A stretch of DNA of 64,000 bases from Fodinibius sediminis. GTDB taxonomy: Bacteria; Bacteroidota; Rhodothermia; Balneolales; Balneolaceae. A program made the position numbers and the translations under genes. This document shows, piece after piece, positions 34,855 to 43,388 of this stretch. Where the stretch lies: positions 1 to 64,000 of the forward strand of contig NZ_FXTH01000017.1 of the NCBI RefSeq assembly GCF_900182555.1, in the 5' to 3' direction. Numbering within the stretch: the first letter of the stretch is position 1; every line of letters starts with the position of its first letter. The notes below the pieces were generated by a model, which saw only the letters and a program-made list of their open reading frames with translations, was not told where the DNA came from and ran no database searches.

Positions 34855-35916
34855 ATGAAGACAACAGACGTACTTATCATCGGTGCGGGTTTAAGTGGAC
34901 TGGCAACAGCCTACTACCTTCAGAAAGAAGGATTGGACACAACTATCATTGAAGCACGGAATCGGCTGGGCGGCCGTATTCACACCCTGCGCAATGAGGG
35001 AGAGCCCCCCATCGAGATGGGTGCCACCTGGCTGGGCAGAAAACACCGCCACCTCACAGCCTTACTGAAAGAACTGGATATTGGCATCTATGAACAGTAT
35101 ATGGGTGACCGGGGATTCTATGAGCCCATGTCAACGTCGCCTCCGCAGCTGGTCACCCTCCCCCCCAACGAGGAACCCTCTTATCGTATTGATGGCGGCT
35201 CCGGCCGCCTTGTTCAGAGCCTGGCTGATCATCTTGCACAGGGAACCATCATCACAGGGGAAACAGTGCAGTCGATCCGGAAGGATGACAACCAACTGCT
35301 GGCAGAAACCGGCAGCAACAGCTACCGGGCTGATATCATCGTCAGCACCCTCCCGCCTAAACTCCTTTCGACCCTCAAATTTACACCCTCCCTGCCGGAC
35401 CCGCTCCGTAATACCGCAAGCCGTACTCACACCTGGATGGCCGAATCCATCAAGGTGGCCCTGACCTTTGATGAGCCTTTTTGGCGACAGCCCACCTCAA
35501 GCGGTACCATTTTCAGCAATGTAGGCCCCGTGGATGAGATGTACGATCATTCCAGTGACAGTCAAAACTGCTTTGCCCTCAAGGGTTTTATGGATGGGGC
35601 CTTCCACTCTGTCTCCAGGGAGGATCGGAAAAAAAGGCTGCTTGAACAGTTAAACCGGTTTTATGGGGACAAGGCTGATGATTACAACGCATACCACGAA
35701 ACCGTATGGAGAGAAGAACCTCATACCTACGCAGCCTATGATGAGCCGGTCATTCCCCACCAGCTTAACGGAAGCCCGGTATTTCAGGAACCTATTTTCA
35801 ACGGCCGTTTGATCCTGGCAGGTTCAGAAACGGCCACTGCATTTCCCGGGTATATGGATGGTGCAGTGGAGAGTGCCCAGACAGCCGTCGGCCGGCTCAG
35901 GCCTATGCTCCCGTAA
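34855..35916 (+). CDS. Flavin-dependent amine oxidase
   Basis: This 353-residue FAD enzyme has the dinucleotide-binding start DVLIIGAGLSGLATAYYLQK, then TTIIEARNRLGGRIHTLRN (the RxGGR motif), MGATWLG, and the C-terminal FNGRLILAGSETATAFPGYM followed by DGAVESAQTA, which contacts the flavin. It belongs to the monoamine oxidase-like family and would oxidise a primary or secondary amine. At 353 residues it is shorter than typical 430-450-residue members, mainly in the substrate domain. Confidence 0.92.
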   Translation: MKTTDVLIIGAGLSGLATAYYLQKEGLDTTIIEARNRLGGRIHTLRNEGEPPIEMGATWLGRKHRHLTALLKELDIGIYEQYMGDRGFYEPMSTSPPQLVTLPPNEEPSYRIDGGSGRLVQSLADHLAQGTIITGETVQSIRKDDNQLLAETGSNSYRADIIVSTLPPKLLSTLKFTPSLPDPLRNTASRTHTWMAESIKVALTFDEPFWRQPTSSGTIFSNVGPVDEMYDHSSDSQNCFALKGFMDGAFHSVSREDRKKRLLEQLNRFYGDKADDYNAYHETVWREEPHTYAAYDEPVIPHQLNGSPVFQEPIFNGRLILAGSETATAFPGYMDGAVESAQTAVGRLRPMLP

Positions 35917-35930
35917 ACCAGCTTTCGTCC

Positions 35931-37025
35931 TCAGGCACTTTTGGTCATGATATAATAGTCGTTCTGGATATCGTGGTCCAGCCGATGAATGGAAATATCA
36001 TCAAAACCCGCTTTCGTCAGCAGTTCCCGGGCTTTCTCACGTCCCCACATCGCGCCAAGACCCGCCCCGCCCTGGGCCAGTGATACCGACATGCAGTGCA
36101 TGCATGATATCGTATACAGCAGCGGTCCCAGCGGGTGGTCGAGGTCTGAACTTACATGACTGGTCGAATGGATATCCTGCATCAGGTACACTGCCCCCGG
36201 TTTCAGTGTCCGCCGAATACCCTTCAGTACGGCCAGCGGGTCAGCCTGATCATGGACTGCATCGAAGGTAGTTACAAAATCATAGACCCCGGGTTCAGCT
36301 GTGCGGTCAAACAAACTGGCATCCCTGATTTCAAAGGACAGGTTGTCCAATTTTCGTTGAGCGGCCTCTTCTCGGGCCCACTGAATGGCTTTTTCTGAGA
36401 TATCCATTCCATGGAAATCACTGTTGGGAAATTCCGCTGCCATCTTCATCAGGGCTTTCCCTCTTCCGCAGCCCAAATCCAGGACCCTGATACCATCGGC
36501 CAGCTTGGTGAAAATATCCGGAACCAGGGGCAATATGTGGTCCTCGAGCGCATCGACAACCGTCATGCCGCTGTCTTCGGCCATCACTTCATGAAATCGT
36601 GGATACTTCTCGTATGGAACCCCTCCCCCATTGTAGAAGCATTCCAGGATATCATCCTCCACATTTCCGAGCACAGCGATATACTGGGCAAAAGCAGCCA
36701 GGTTTTCACCACCCTCCTTGCGGGTGAGGAATTGCGCATGCTGCGGGGGAAGCCGGTATTCCCCGGTCTCATTGACTTCCGTAACACCGCCGGTGGTCAT
36801 GGCCCCCAGCCATTCCCGCACGTAGCGTTCATTCAAACCCGCTTTTTCCGCCAGTACCCGGCTGTCGGTCCACTCCAGGTCAGCCAACACATCAAACAGC
36901 CCCGAACGATGACCTATTGAGATCATCAGCATAAGGGCTCCACTATTGATAGCTGTTACAAACCATTCATCAAATCCTGTTTCTTTACTTGCCGTCTGCG
37001 GCATCGTTATTGCTGTATTACACAT
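35931..37025 (-). CDS. Winged-helix class I methyltransferase (Rv2258c-like)
   Basis: This 364-residue protein has an N-terminal winged helix of the O-methyltransferase type (GHRSGLFDVLADLEWTDSRV, LAEKAGLNERYVREWLGAMT) and a SAM domain with RVLDLGCGRGKALMKMA, FHGMDISEKAIQWARE and VTTFDAVHDQADPLAVLKGI. Related proteins are common beside TetR regulators in Bacteroidota and mycobacteria; the substrate is unknown. A strong ribosome site AGGAGGATTGAAT lies before the ATG, and an 8+8-base palindrome lies 23 bases upstream. It is divergent from the TetR gene. Confidence 0.9.
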   Translation of the reverse strand: MCNTAITMPQTASKETGFDEWFVTAINSGALMLMISIGHRSGLFDVLADLEWTDSRVLAEKAGLNERYVREWLGAMTTGGVTEVNETGEYRLPPQHAQFLTRKEGGENLAAFAQYIAVLGNVEDDILECFYNGGGVPYEKYPRFHEVMAEDSGMTVVDALEDHILPLVPDIFTKLADGIRVLDLGCGRGKALMKMAAEFPNSDFHGMDISEKAIQWAREEAAQRKLDNLSFEIRDASLFDRTAEPGVYDFVTTFDAVHDQADPLAVLKGIRRTLKPGAVYLMQDIHSTSHVSSDLDHPLGPLLYTISCMHCMSVSLAQGGAGLGAMWGREKARELLTKAGFDDISIHRLDHDIQNDYYIMTKSA

Positions 37026-37047
37026 TATTCAATCCTCCTATTTTTAA

Positions 37048-37065
37048 ATACCAACTGGTTGGTAT
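37048..37065. promoter_or_regulatory. Likely TetR operator palindrome
   Basis: ATACCAAC-TG-GTTGGTAT is a perfect palindrome with an 8-base arm and two-base centre. It sits 23 bases upstream of the methyltransferase start, between the divergent methyltransferase and TetR genes, the usual place for the TetR protein to repress both or the methyltransferase alone. Confidence 0.78.
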
Positions 37066-37178
37066 GTTAATAAACAATAAGCATCAAATGCAACTATTTT
37101 AGTTATTTATATTGAACTATTTAATTTTTCTTGACCTAAAGAATGGAGAACCAATGGTAAACAAACCGGGCATTCCCA

Positions 37179-37207
37179 TTGAAACAGACCAAATAGTATG
37201 TTATACT
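37179..37207 (+). promoter_or_regulatory. Sigma-70-like promoter of the TetR gene
   Basis: TTGAAA (37179-37184) and TATACT (37202-37207) are separated by 17 bases. The ATG follows the -10 box by seven bases, so the transcript would start at or next to the start codon (leaderless). Confidence 0.5.
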
Positions 37208-37214
37208 GGCATCT

Positions 37215-37817
37215 ATGGAAAATGATACCCAAACCAATATCATGGATGCGGCCCAGTCCCTCATCCTGGACAACGGCTTCAGCGGGACTACCGTTGATGC
37301 CATCATTAAGCGTGCAGGCGTCAGCAAGGGAGCCTTCTTTCACTATTTTTCAAGCAAAGCGGACCTGGCACATGCCCTGGTCATGCGATACGCCGAAGCC
37401 GACGCGCAACACCTGGAAAATAACATGGAGAAAGCCGAAGCACTCAGTGACGACCCACTGCAGCAGATGCTTATCTTTGTAAAGCTTTTCGAGCAGGAAA
37501 TGAATGCGCTGAGCGAACCCTATCCCGGCTGCCTGTTCGCCTCCTACCTGTACCAGTCAGAGCTGTTTGATGAGCAGATCCTGGAAATCATCCACCGGTG
37601 GATGCTACGGTGGAGGGGACGCGTGAAAGACAAACTGGAGGAAGTGGCGGATACCTACCCGCCCGATCGGGAGGTCGACCTTTCCAGTCTGGCCGACATG
37701 CTGCTCGTGACCTTTGAAGGCGCTTTTGTACTCTCACAGTCGGTGGAAGAGCCGGAAACGATCGCCCGTCAGCTCTCGCACTATCACAGCTACCTGCAGC
37801 TGTTGTTCAATCCCTGA
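37215..37817 (+). CDS. TetR-family regulator
   Basis: This 200-residue repressor has the N-terminal helix-turn-helix ILDNGFSGTTVDAIIKRAGV followed by SKGAFFHYFSSKADLAHAL, the TetR signature, and a helical ligand-binding domain with EPYPGCLFASYLYQSELFDE (TetR_C type). It is divergently transcribed from the methyltransferase gene with the operator-like palindrome between them, so it probably regulates that gene. Confidence 0.93.
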   Translation: MENDTQTNIMDAAQSLILDNGFSGTTVDAIIKRAGVSKGAFFHYFSSKADLAHALVMRYAEADAQHLENNMEKAEALSDDPLQQMLIFVKLFEQEMNALSEPYPGCLFASYLYQSELFDEQILEIIHRWMLRWRGRVKDKLEEVADTYPPDREVDLSSLADMLLVTFEGAFVLSQSVEEPETIARQLSHYHSYLQLLFNP

Positions 37818-37835
37818 TAAAAGTAACACCAATGC

Positions 37836-38243
37836 CTAATGAGGCAGGCGCTCACGCAGCAGTCCGTACATCCATGCACCGGCGATGGCACTCGTCAGGG
37901 GGATCGCAAATATCCAGAGGCCGGTACCCGTCAGCGTATAAAGGGGCCCCGGGCATGCTCCGGTCAAGGCCCATCCCATGCCAAAGATTATGCCTCCCAG
38001 AATATACCGATTGTACTGGCTGCTGTCTTTGGGAGCAATGGTGATCAGGTTTCCATCGATGTCGCGCATCTTCCAGCGTTTGATGAATTGGATACATACT
38101 CCTGCAACAAGAACCGCACTTCCTATAATCCCATACATATGAATATCATCAAACCGGAACATCTCTTGTATACGGAACCAGGAAATCACTTCCGATTTTA
38201 CCAAGATAAAGCCAAAAAAAACACCTGTAAGTAAGTAACGCAT
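37836..38243 (-). CDS. YeeE/YedE-like half transporter (DUF6691 type)
   Basis: This 135-residue membrane protein has four hydrophobic helices and the motif GMGWALTGACPGPLYTLTGT, with the conserved Cys in ACPGP. DUF6691 proteins pair with larger YeeE/YedE proteins to form a transporter for thiosulfate or related sulfur compounds. The larger partner is directly upstream (38290-38850), read in the same direction, 46 bases apart. Confidence 0.88.
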   Translation of the reverse strand: MRYLLTGVFFGFILVKSEVISWFRIQEMFRFDDIHMYGIIGSAVLVAGVCIQFIKRWKMRDIDGNLITIAPKDSSQYNRYILGGIIFGMGWALTGACPGPLYTLTGTGLWIFAIPLTSAIAGAWMYGLLRERLPH

Positions 38244-38289
38244 ACTAACTTTGCTGATTTAGGAACAGTTGAACTCGACTGGGATTCTG

Positions 38290-38850
38290 TTATAAAAGAA
38301 GCGGCAGCAGGTAATGGGTGACAAGCAGTCCGCCAATGAAAAAGCCGACAGCGGCAACAACCGAAGGTAGCTGCAGGTTTGCAATTCCGGAAATTGCATG
38401 CCCGGAGGTACACCCACCGGCATATCGGGCACCGAAACCAACCAGGAAGCCGCCCAGCACCATAAAGGTCAGCCCCTGCAGTGTCAGCAGGTTTTCCCAG
38501 TTAAAAATATCAGCAGGTACCAGCCCCTGAAAACTTGTGATACCAGCTTCACGAAGGGCCGTCACCGTTTCGCTGCTGATTTGCACCGGCTCAGGGTTTT
38601 CAAAAATATATCCCCCGAGGAAACCGCCCAGAAAGGCTCCTGCTACAAACAGGATATTCCAGGTGCCTGCTTTTTTCCAGTCATATTCGAAGTAGGAAAT
38701 ACCCGCAGGCATGCAGGCAGCACAATAATGGCGCAGAGAGGATGAAACACCAAATGTTTTATTGCCGAGAAACAGCAGCAGCGGTACCGTAAGTCCTATA
38801 AGCGGGCCTGCAACATACCAGGGCCAGGGCTGGATTAAAAAATCAACCAT
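38290..38850 (-). CDS. YeeE/YedE-family sulfur transporter subunit
   Basis: This 186-residue protein has about six hydrophobic helices and the motifs [20 protein letters not shown] and [20 protein letters not shown]. The cysteines in CAAC and GGCTSGH are the relay residues that pass thiosulfate through YeeE channels. Together with the DUF6691 partner it should form the complete transporter. The start at 38850 ([15 protein letters not shown]) is used, since the 31 upstream codons in the frame lack conservation. Confidence 0.88.
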   Translation of the reverse strand: MVDFLIQPWPWYVAGPLIGLTVPLLLFLGNKTFGVSSSLRHYCAACMPAGISYFEYDWKKAGTWNILFVAGAFLGGFLGGYIFENPEPVQISSETVTALREAGITSFQGLVPADIFNWENLLTLQGLTFMVLGGFLVGFGARYAGGCTSGHAISGIANLQLPSVVAAVGFFIGGLLVTHYLLPLLL

Positions 38851-39118
38851 TGTGTTATTCACTTTTTTTATTTCTACATTGCCAACAAATATACATAACT
38901 GAGACGATTCCCAAAATTTTCCCTGTCCCGGCCATGCTATCACCGTCTTTCAGGGTGAGATCGTCTTGTTCCAGGTATGCAATTTACAATAAAAAGGTTT
39001 TACTTTTAACACCTTCCTGTTAACTTATCTAATAAAATCATCTATTTAGGGATAAGGATTTTAAAACAGTTAACACCTGGAAACTTTCTTTTTTGATAGA
39101 TGAACACGCGAGGGGCTT

Positions 39119-40243
39119 ATGCCTATTTACATGGACCGACATGTTATGCCCGGTGTGACGGCAATGGATGTGGCCGAAGGACATAAAAAGGATCTTGAAG
39201 TACAGGAGCAGTTTGACTGTAAAGCCCTCACCTACTGGTTTGATGAGGAGCGCGGGGTGGCTTTTTGCCTTATTAAGGCTCCGGATAGGCAGTCTGTGGA
39301 AGCTCTGCACAACCACTCCCATGGGATGATTCCCGTTAATATCATCGAGGTTGACAGCAGGCTTGTCGAAAGTTTCCTGGGACATATTGACGACCCGGAT
39401 TCAAGTGACCTTTCCGCCGAATCCGCATCTCTTTACAGTGAACCGGCCCTGCGAACCATTATGGTTCTGGAGCTGCATGAAGCCGTCATATTGAAAACCA
39501 AGCTGGGAATCTCGGGCTGCTATGAGCTGTTCAAAAAATGCAACCGGTTTATCGACCATCTCACCCGGCAGTACCATGGCAAGCTGATCACCAGCAATAA
39601 AAATCACTGGATCACCTCCTTCTCTTCCACCTCCAGTGCGGTACAGGCAGCCCTGAAAATGAATGGGGTCACCCCCGATTTTGCATCTGATAACCCCGAT
39701 ATCGGTAACCTGTTCTGGGATATCGGCTTAAGCGCCGGCGACCCGGTCACCCAAAAAGATCATATCTATGAAGAAGCCATCCAGCTGGCCGAACGCCTCT
39801 GCCGTACCGCATCCAATGGAAAGATTGTCTCCTCATCCCTGGTACAGAATCTTTATGAAAGAGAGAAACTGGAAAAATTGTCCCCGGTCCACCCGGACCT
39901 AAGGACCCTTGATCCCGATGAAGAACAGTTTCTCACCACCCTGATGGATGTGATGGACAAAGTCTGGAACAAGGAAGATCTGACAAGTGCCCAACTGTCC
40001 AGAAAGCTAGGAACAAGCAAATCCCAGTTATACCGGAAAATAACTTCCCTGACCGGCAAGACCCCCACCGAATTCATAAAAGAAATCCGGTTGAAGCAGG
40101 CCGTGCACTGTATCGAAAACAAAGAGGGAAACATCGCACAGGTTGCCTTTGAGACCGGATTCAACAACCCCTCCTACTTCTCAAAATGCTTTCGCAACCG
40201 TTTCAAAGTTCTCCCCTCCACCTACCGCGATATCGTCAATTAG
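39119..40243 (+). CDS. DUF4242-cyclase-like-AraC fusion regulator
   Basis: This 374-residue protein joins three modules. Residues 1-80 (MPIYMDRHVMPGVTAMDVAE, FDEERGVAFCLIKAPDRQSV) are DUF4242, a small nickel-binding-protein-like domain. Residues about 110-245 (RTIMVLELHEAVILKTKLGI ... DIGLSAGDPVTQKDHIYEEA) resemble a class III nucleotide cyclase domain without clear catalytic residues. Residues 270-374 are an AraC-type DNA-binding domain (LSRKLGTSKSQLYRKITSLT, IAQVAFETGFNNPSYFSKCF). It lies divergent to the YeeE/YedE pair and probably regulates it or responds to the same signal. Confidence 0.8.
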   Translation: MPIYMDRHVMPGVTAMDVAEGHKKDLEVQEQFDCKALTYWFDEERGVAFCLIKAPDRQSVEALHNHSHGMIPVNIIEVDSRLVESFLGHIDDPDSSDLSAESASLYSEPALRTIMVLELHEAVILKTKLGISGCYELFKKCNRFIDHLTRQYHGKLITSNKNHWITSFSSTSSAVQAALKMNGVTPDFASDNPDIGNLFWDIGLSAGDPVTQKDHIYEEAIQLAERLCRTASNGKIVSSSLVQNLYEREKLEKLSPVHPDLRTLDPDEEQFLTTLMDVMDKVWNKEDLTSAQLSRKLGTSKSQLYRKITSLTGKTPTEFIKEIRLKQAVHCIENKEGNIAQVAFETGFNNPSYFSKCFRNRFKVLPSTYRDIVN

Positions 40244-40576
40244 GTCCGCACTGAATCATTTTTTTCATCATTTGAATGAAATGTGGTAGACCAGGTCTTC
40301 CCCCGTTTGTACCATAACTATAGTAAACAATACATGCTGAATTCGTCACCGTTGCTTCGGAAAATGAGCATTGATGAGCCGCCTCCTCATTCATGGCAAT
40401 TCAAGCCGTACTTACCGGGATTATGGACCATGTCAAGGTCATCTGGAGTGCTTGATAAAACCACCAGCGCTGGCTTTATCGAAAATAAGTGCAAACAGGC
40501 AGGACTCAAAAGAAGCCGGGAAAACGATCAACCACATTCTTTAAATAAAACAGCAACCCTTTAAACGTAGCATAAA
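40244..40576. other. Intergenic gap with a shared + strand promoter region
   Basis: No gene was found; an open frame at 40283-40564 has no supporting pattern. It should hold the promoter of the FAD-binding oxidase that starts at 40577. Confidence 0.45.
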
Positions 40577-41992
40577 ATGGACTCATTACAAGCGACAACA
40601 CTGGACAAGCGAGAAGTAACACTGGATCACGAAGCCCTGCAGATACTCAAGGATCAGGTGCGCGGTGATGTACTTACTCCGGGTCAGCCGGGATATGACA
40701 AGAGCCGGTCGATCTATAATGGCATGATCGACAAGAAACCTGCCCTGATCGTTCAGTGCCGGGATATTGCCGATGTAATCACCTCGGTCAATTACGGCCG
40801 AAAGCATAATCTGCTTACCGCAATACTCGGTGGAGGACATAACGGCCCGGGATTGTCACTCTGTGACAAGGGAATGGTCATTGACCTCTCCCCCATGAAA
40901 GGCATCCGTGTGGACCCCGAGAAACGGACAGTACGTGCCGAAGCGGGATGCACCTGGGGAGACGTAGACCATGCCGCCCATGCTTTCGGTCTGGCGACAG
41001 TAAGTGGTGTAATATCAACAACCGGCATTGCAGGATTAACCCTGGGCGGGGGCCATGGCTACCTGAGCCGAAAACACGGTCTCACCATTGACAACCTGCT
41101 GGAAGTTGATGTGGTACTGCCCGACGGTCGTTTCATAACGGCCAGTGATAACCAGCATGAGGACCTGTTCTGGGCTTTGCGCGGCGGGGGCGGCAACTTT
41201 GGAGTTGTGACAGCTTTTAAATACCAGCTCCATTCTGTGGATACCGTTATTGCCGGTCCCATGTTCTGGCCGGTGGAGCAAACGGAGGAAATGATGCACT
41301 GGTACCGCAAGTTCCTTCCCAATGCCCCGAATGACGTCTACGCTTTCTTTCTGACGGCCGAAGTGCCGGGTGACCCCTTTCCTCCTGAAATTCACGGGGA
41401 AAAGGTCTGTGGACTGGTCTGGTGTTCTTTGGCCCCGGAAGAAGAAACGGAAGCTTTTCTGCAGGCAGCGCGAAATGCCCGGGAGCCCCTGTTTGAGCAT
41501 GTAGGTCCCATGCCCTACCCGACCCTGCAGTCGTTGTTTGACGGCCTGTATCCCAAAGGGCTCCAGTGGTACTGGAAAGGCGATTTTATCCGGGAGTTGT
41601 CGGATGAAGCCATACAAGAACACGGCAGGTTCGCAGAAGTCCCGACCTCCAAATCAACCATGCACCTGTACCCCATAGACGGAAAGGTTCATGAACCCTC
41701 GGAGGAAGACACCGCCTGGAGCTACCGCGATGTCACCTGGTCAATGGTCATTGCAGGTGTGGCGTCAGACCCCGGCGACAATGAAAAAATTACCAGCTGG
41801 GCACGGGATTACTGGTCGGCGATTCATCCCTACAGCGCTGGAGCCTCCTATATTAACTTCATGATGGAAGAAGGCGACGATCGCATCAAGGCATCTTACG
41901 GTAAGAATTACCGCCGGCTGCAGCAGGTGAAGGCCAAGTATGATCCCCATAATTTTTTCCGGGTCAACCAGAACATAACGCCCAAGCCCTGA
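40577..41992 (+). CDS. FAD-binding oxidase (berberine bridge-like)
   Basis: This 471-residue protein has the PCMH-type FAD domain: IADVITSVNYGRKHNL, LGGGHNGPGLSL (the His that carries FAD covalently), GCTWGDVDHAAHAFGLATVS and GIAGLTLGGGHGYLSRKHGL. The C-terminal BBE segment reads YDPHNFFRVNQNI. The position that holds the second, cysteine, flavin link in bicovalent enzymes is not cysteine here, so a single His link is likely. Members oxidise sugars, oligosaccharides or phenolics; the substrate is unknown. Confidence 0.92.
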   Translation: MDSLQATTLDKREVTLDHEALQILKDQVRGDVLTPGQPGYDKSRSIYNGMIDKKPALIVQCRDIADVITSVNYGRKHNLLTAILGGGHNGPGLSLCDKGMVIDLSPMKGIRVDPEKRTVRAEAGCTWGDVDHAAHAFGLATVSGVISTTGIAGLTLGGGHGYLSRKHGLTIDNLLEVDVVLPDGRFITASDNQHEDLFWALRGGGGNFGVVTAFKYQLHSVDTVIAGPMFWPVEQTEEMMHWYRKFLPNAPNDVYAFFLTAEVPGDPFPPEIHGEKVCGLVWCSLAPEEETEAFLQAARNAREPLFEHVGPMPYPTLQSLFDGLYPKGLQWYWKGDFIRELSDEAIQEHGRFAEVPTSKSTMHLYPIDGKVHEPSEEDTAWSYRDVTWSMVIAGVASDPGDNEKITSWARDYWSAIHPYSAGASYINFMMEEGDDRIKASYGKNYRRLQQVKAKYDPHNFFRVNQNITPKP

Positions 41993-41994
41993 GG

Positions 41995-42501
41995 CTACGG
42001 TTTCTCCCATATTGTCGGAACTCCTTCATCCGTTCCCTGTAAAGGATCGGTGGAGGGGACCGGCACCGCCGCGATATTCCGGTCGGCCTGAGGACGCTCC
42101 CCCTTTCGGCCCATCTTCAAATCGTAGCTGCTGCCATCCGGGTAAGCACCAACAACCCCGAAATCGGGACTGCTGCCCAGGTTCTTGTGTCCAACCCCGG
42201 CAGGAATAACAATCACGTCTCCTGCCACCACTTCTATCTCCCTGCCCTTTTCCCCTCCCAGCTGTAGCCTGGCACTGCCGGCATACACCCCAAGTACTTC
42301 ATGCGAGGTACTGTGGTAGTGGTGGTAGTCATAGACGCCATTCCGCCAGGCATTCGTCCAGTTGTTGTCTGCAAAACGCTTTTCCAGCCACGATGCCCCA
42401 TCAGCTCCTCTTGCTTCAAAAACATCCTGGTATAGCAATGCCGGCCATTTACTGTTGGGGATATCGCCGTCGTCAACGAAGAAATTTTTTTTCAGCTGCA
42501 T
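41995..42501 (-). CDS. Cupin-domain protein
   Basis: This 168-residue protein is a single cupin barrel: YDYHHYHSTSHEVLGVYAGS (the HxHx(4)E metal box) and GDVIVIPAGVGHKNLG (the second His). It resembles YjlB-type cupins. The start falls next to the FAD oxidase stop (41992), so the two converge without a clear terminator. Function unknown; possibly a small-molecule isomerase, lyase or sensor. Confidence 0.88.
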   Translation of the reverse strand: MQLKKNFFVDDGDIPNSKWPALLYQDVFEARGADGASWLEKRFADNNWTNAWRNGVYDYHHYHSTSHEVLGVYAGSARLQLGGEKGREIEVVAGDVIVIPAGVGHKNLGSSPDFGVVGAYPDGSSYDLKMGRKGERPQADRNIAAVPVPSTDPLQGTDEGVPTIWEKP

Positions 42502-42661
42502 GATCTATATGCTCAAAATGAGACAGAGATAACCGCCTGTGAATGGATAAAACGTGGCGTGTTCACGCGAAGTGTTATAGCTTAATATCCTCCTCAGCCA
42601 AGCCGGCAAGGTGCTTTCATCCAGCCCACAAGCTACGGATTATATTGCTGACCCAGCATAC

Positions 42662-43132
42662 TTAATACTTCTTAACGCCTATGGGCATAATTTTGGGCTC
42701 GACCAGCTCTTCGTAATCCGCATAGTTCATCTTCACCAATTCTTTGTGAGTACCGGCGTTAAATGCAATCTCCTCATCCTCGGTAAGCGATTCAGCAACA
42801 AGGGTATCCATATCATAGAAATTGCCAAAAGGCGGCATTGCTCCCACCTCACAGTCCGGAAACATATCCCTGAACTCCTCTTCTGATGCCAATTCCACCT
42901 CTGTTGCGCCCACCGTATCCTTTATCAACTCAAAATCAACGTCATGGGTAGAGGGCAAAACCACCATCTTCATATCTCCATCGACCTTGACTATTACCGT
43001 TTTAACCATATCCTTCCCGGGTATGTGCGCAGAAGCAGCCACCTCCTGGGCTGTAAAGGCCGGAGAATGCTTAATAACGACGTACTTTTTGTCATATTCA
43101 TTCAGAAAATTGATCAACTTAGCTAATGGCAT
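42662..43132 (-). CDS. YbaK/EbsC-type aminoacyl-tRNA deacylase-like protein
   Basis: This 156-residue protein is a YbaK/ProX-type editing domain: KYVVIKHSPAFTAQEVAASA (substrate loop), KDMVKTVIVKVDGDMKMVVL (conserved Lys) and FPDCEVGAMPPFGNFYDMDT (the GxMPPFG motif). Such proteins hydrolyse mischarged tRNAs in trans or act in related stress roles. Single gene. Confidence 0.88.
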   Translation of the reverse strand: MPLAKLINFLNEYDKKYVVIKHSPAFTAQEVAASAHIPGKDMVKTVIVKVDGDMKMVVLPSTHDVDFELIKDTVGATEVELASEEEFRDMFPDCEVGAMPPFGNFYDMDTLVAESLTEDEEIAFNAGTHKELVKMNYADYEELVEPKIMPIGVKKY

Positions 43133-43388
43133 AATAACCTCCCGATTAAATTATATGCTATATCATTAACCTAAATTAAAGCCGGACCATAATCATTCCA
43201 ATCCTGCTCATTTTCATACTTATTTCGCCTATTGACTTGTGTTAGTCCACAATAAGAACCCATGGGATATCAATGCAATAATTGTTATGTTCCCCGATAT
43301 CCTATTCATATTGTTTCCAATGTGCATAGTTATCATCTTTTAACAGTGCGATGCCGTTAAAGGATGAGTATTTTAGAAAAAGAACCAA

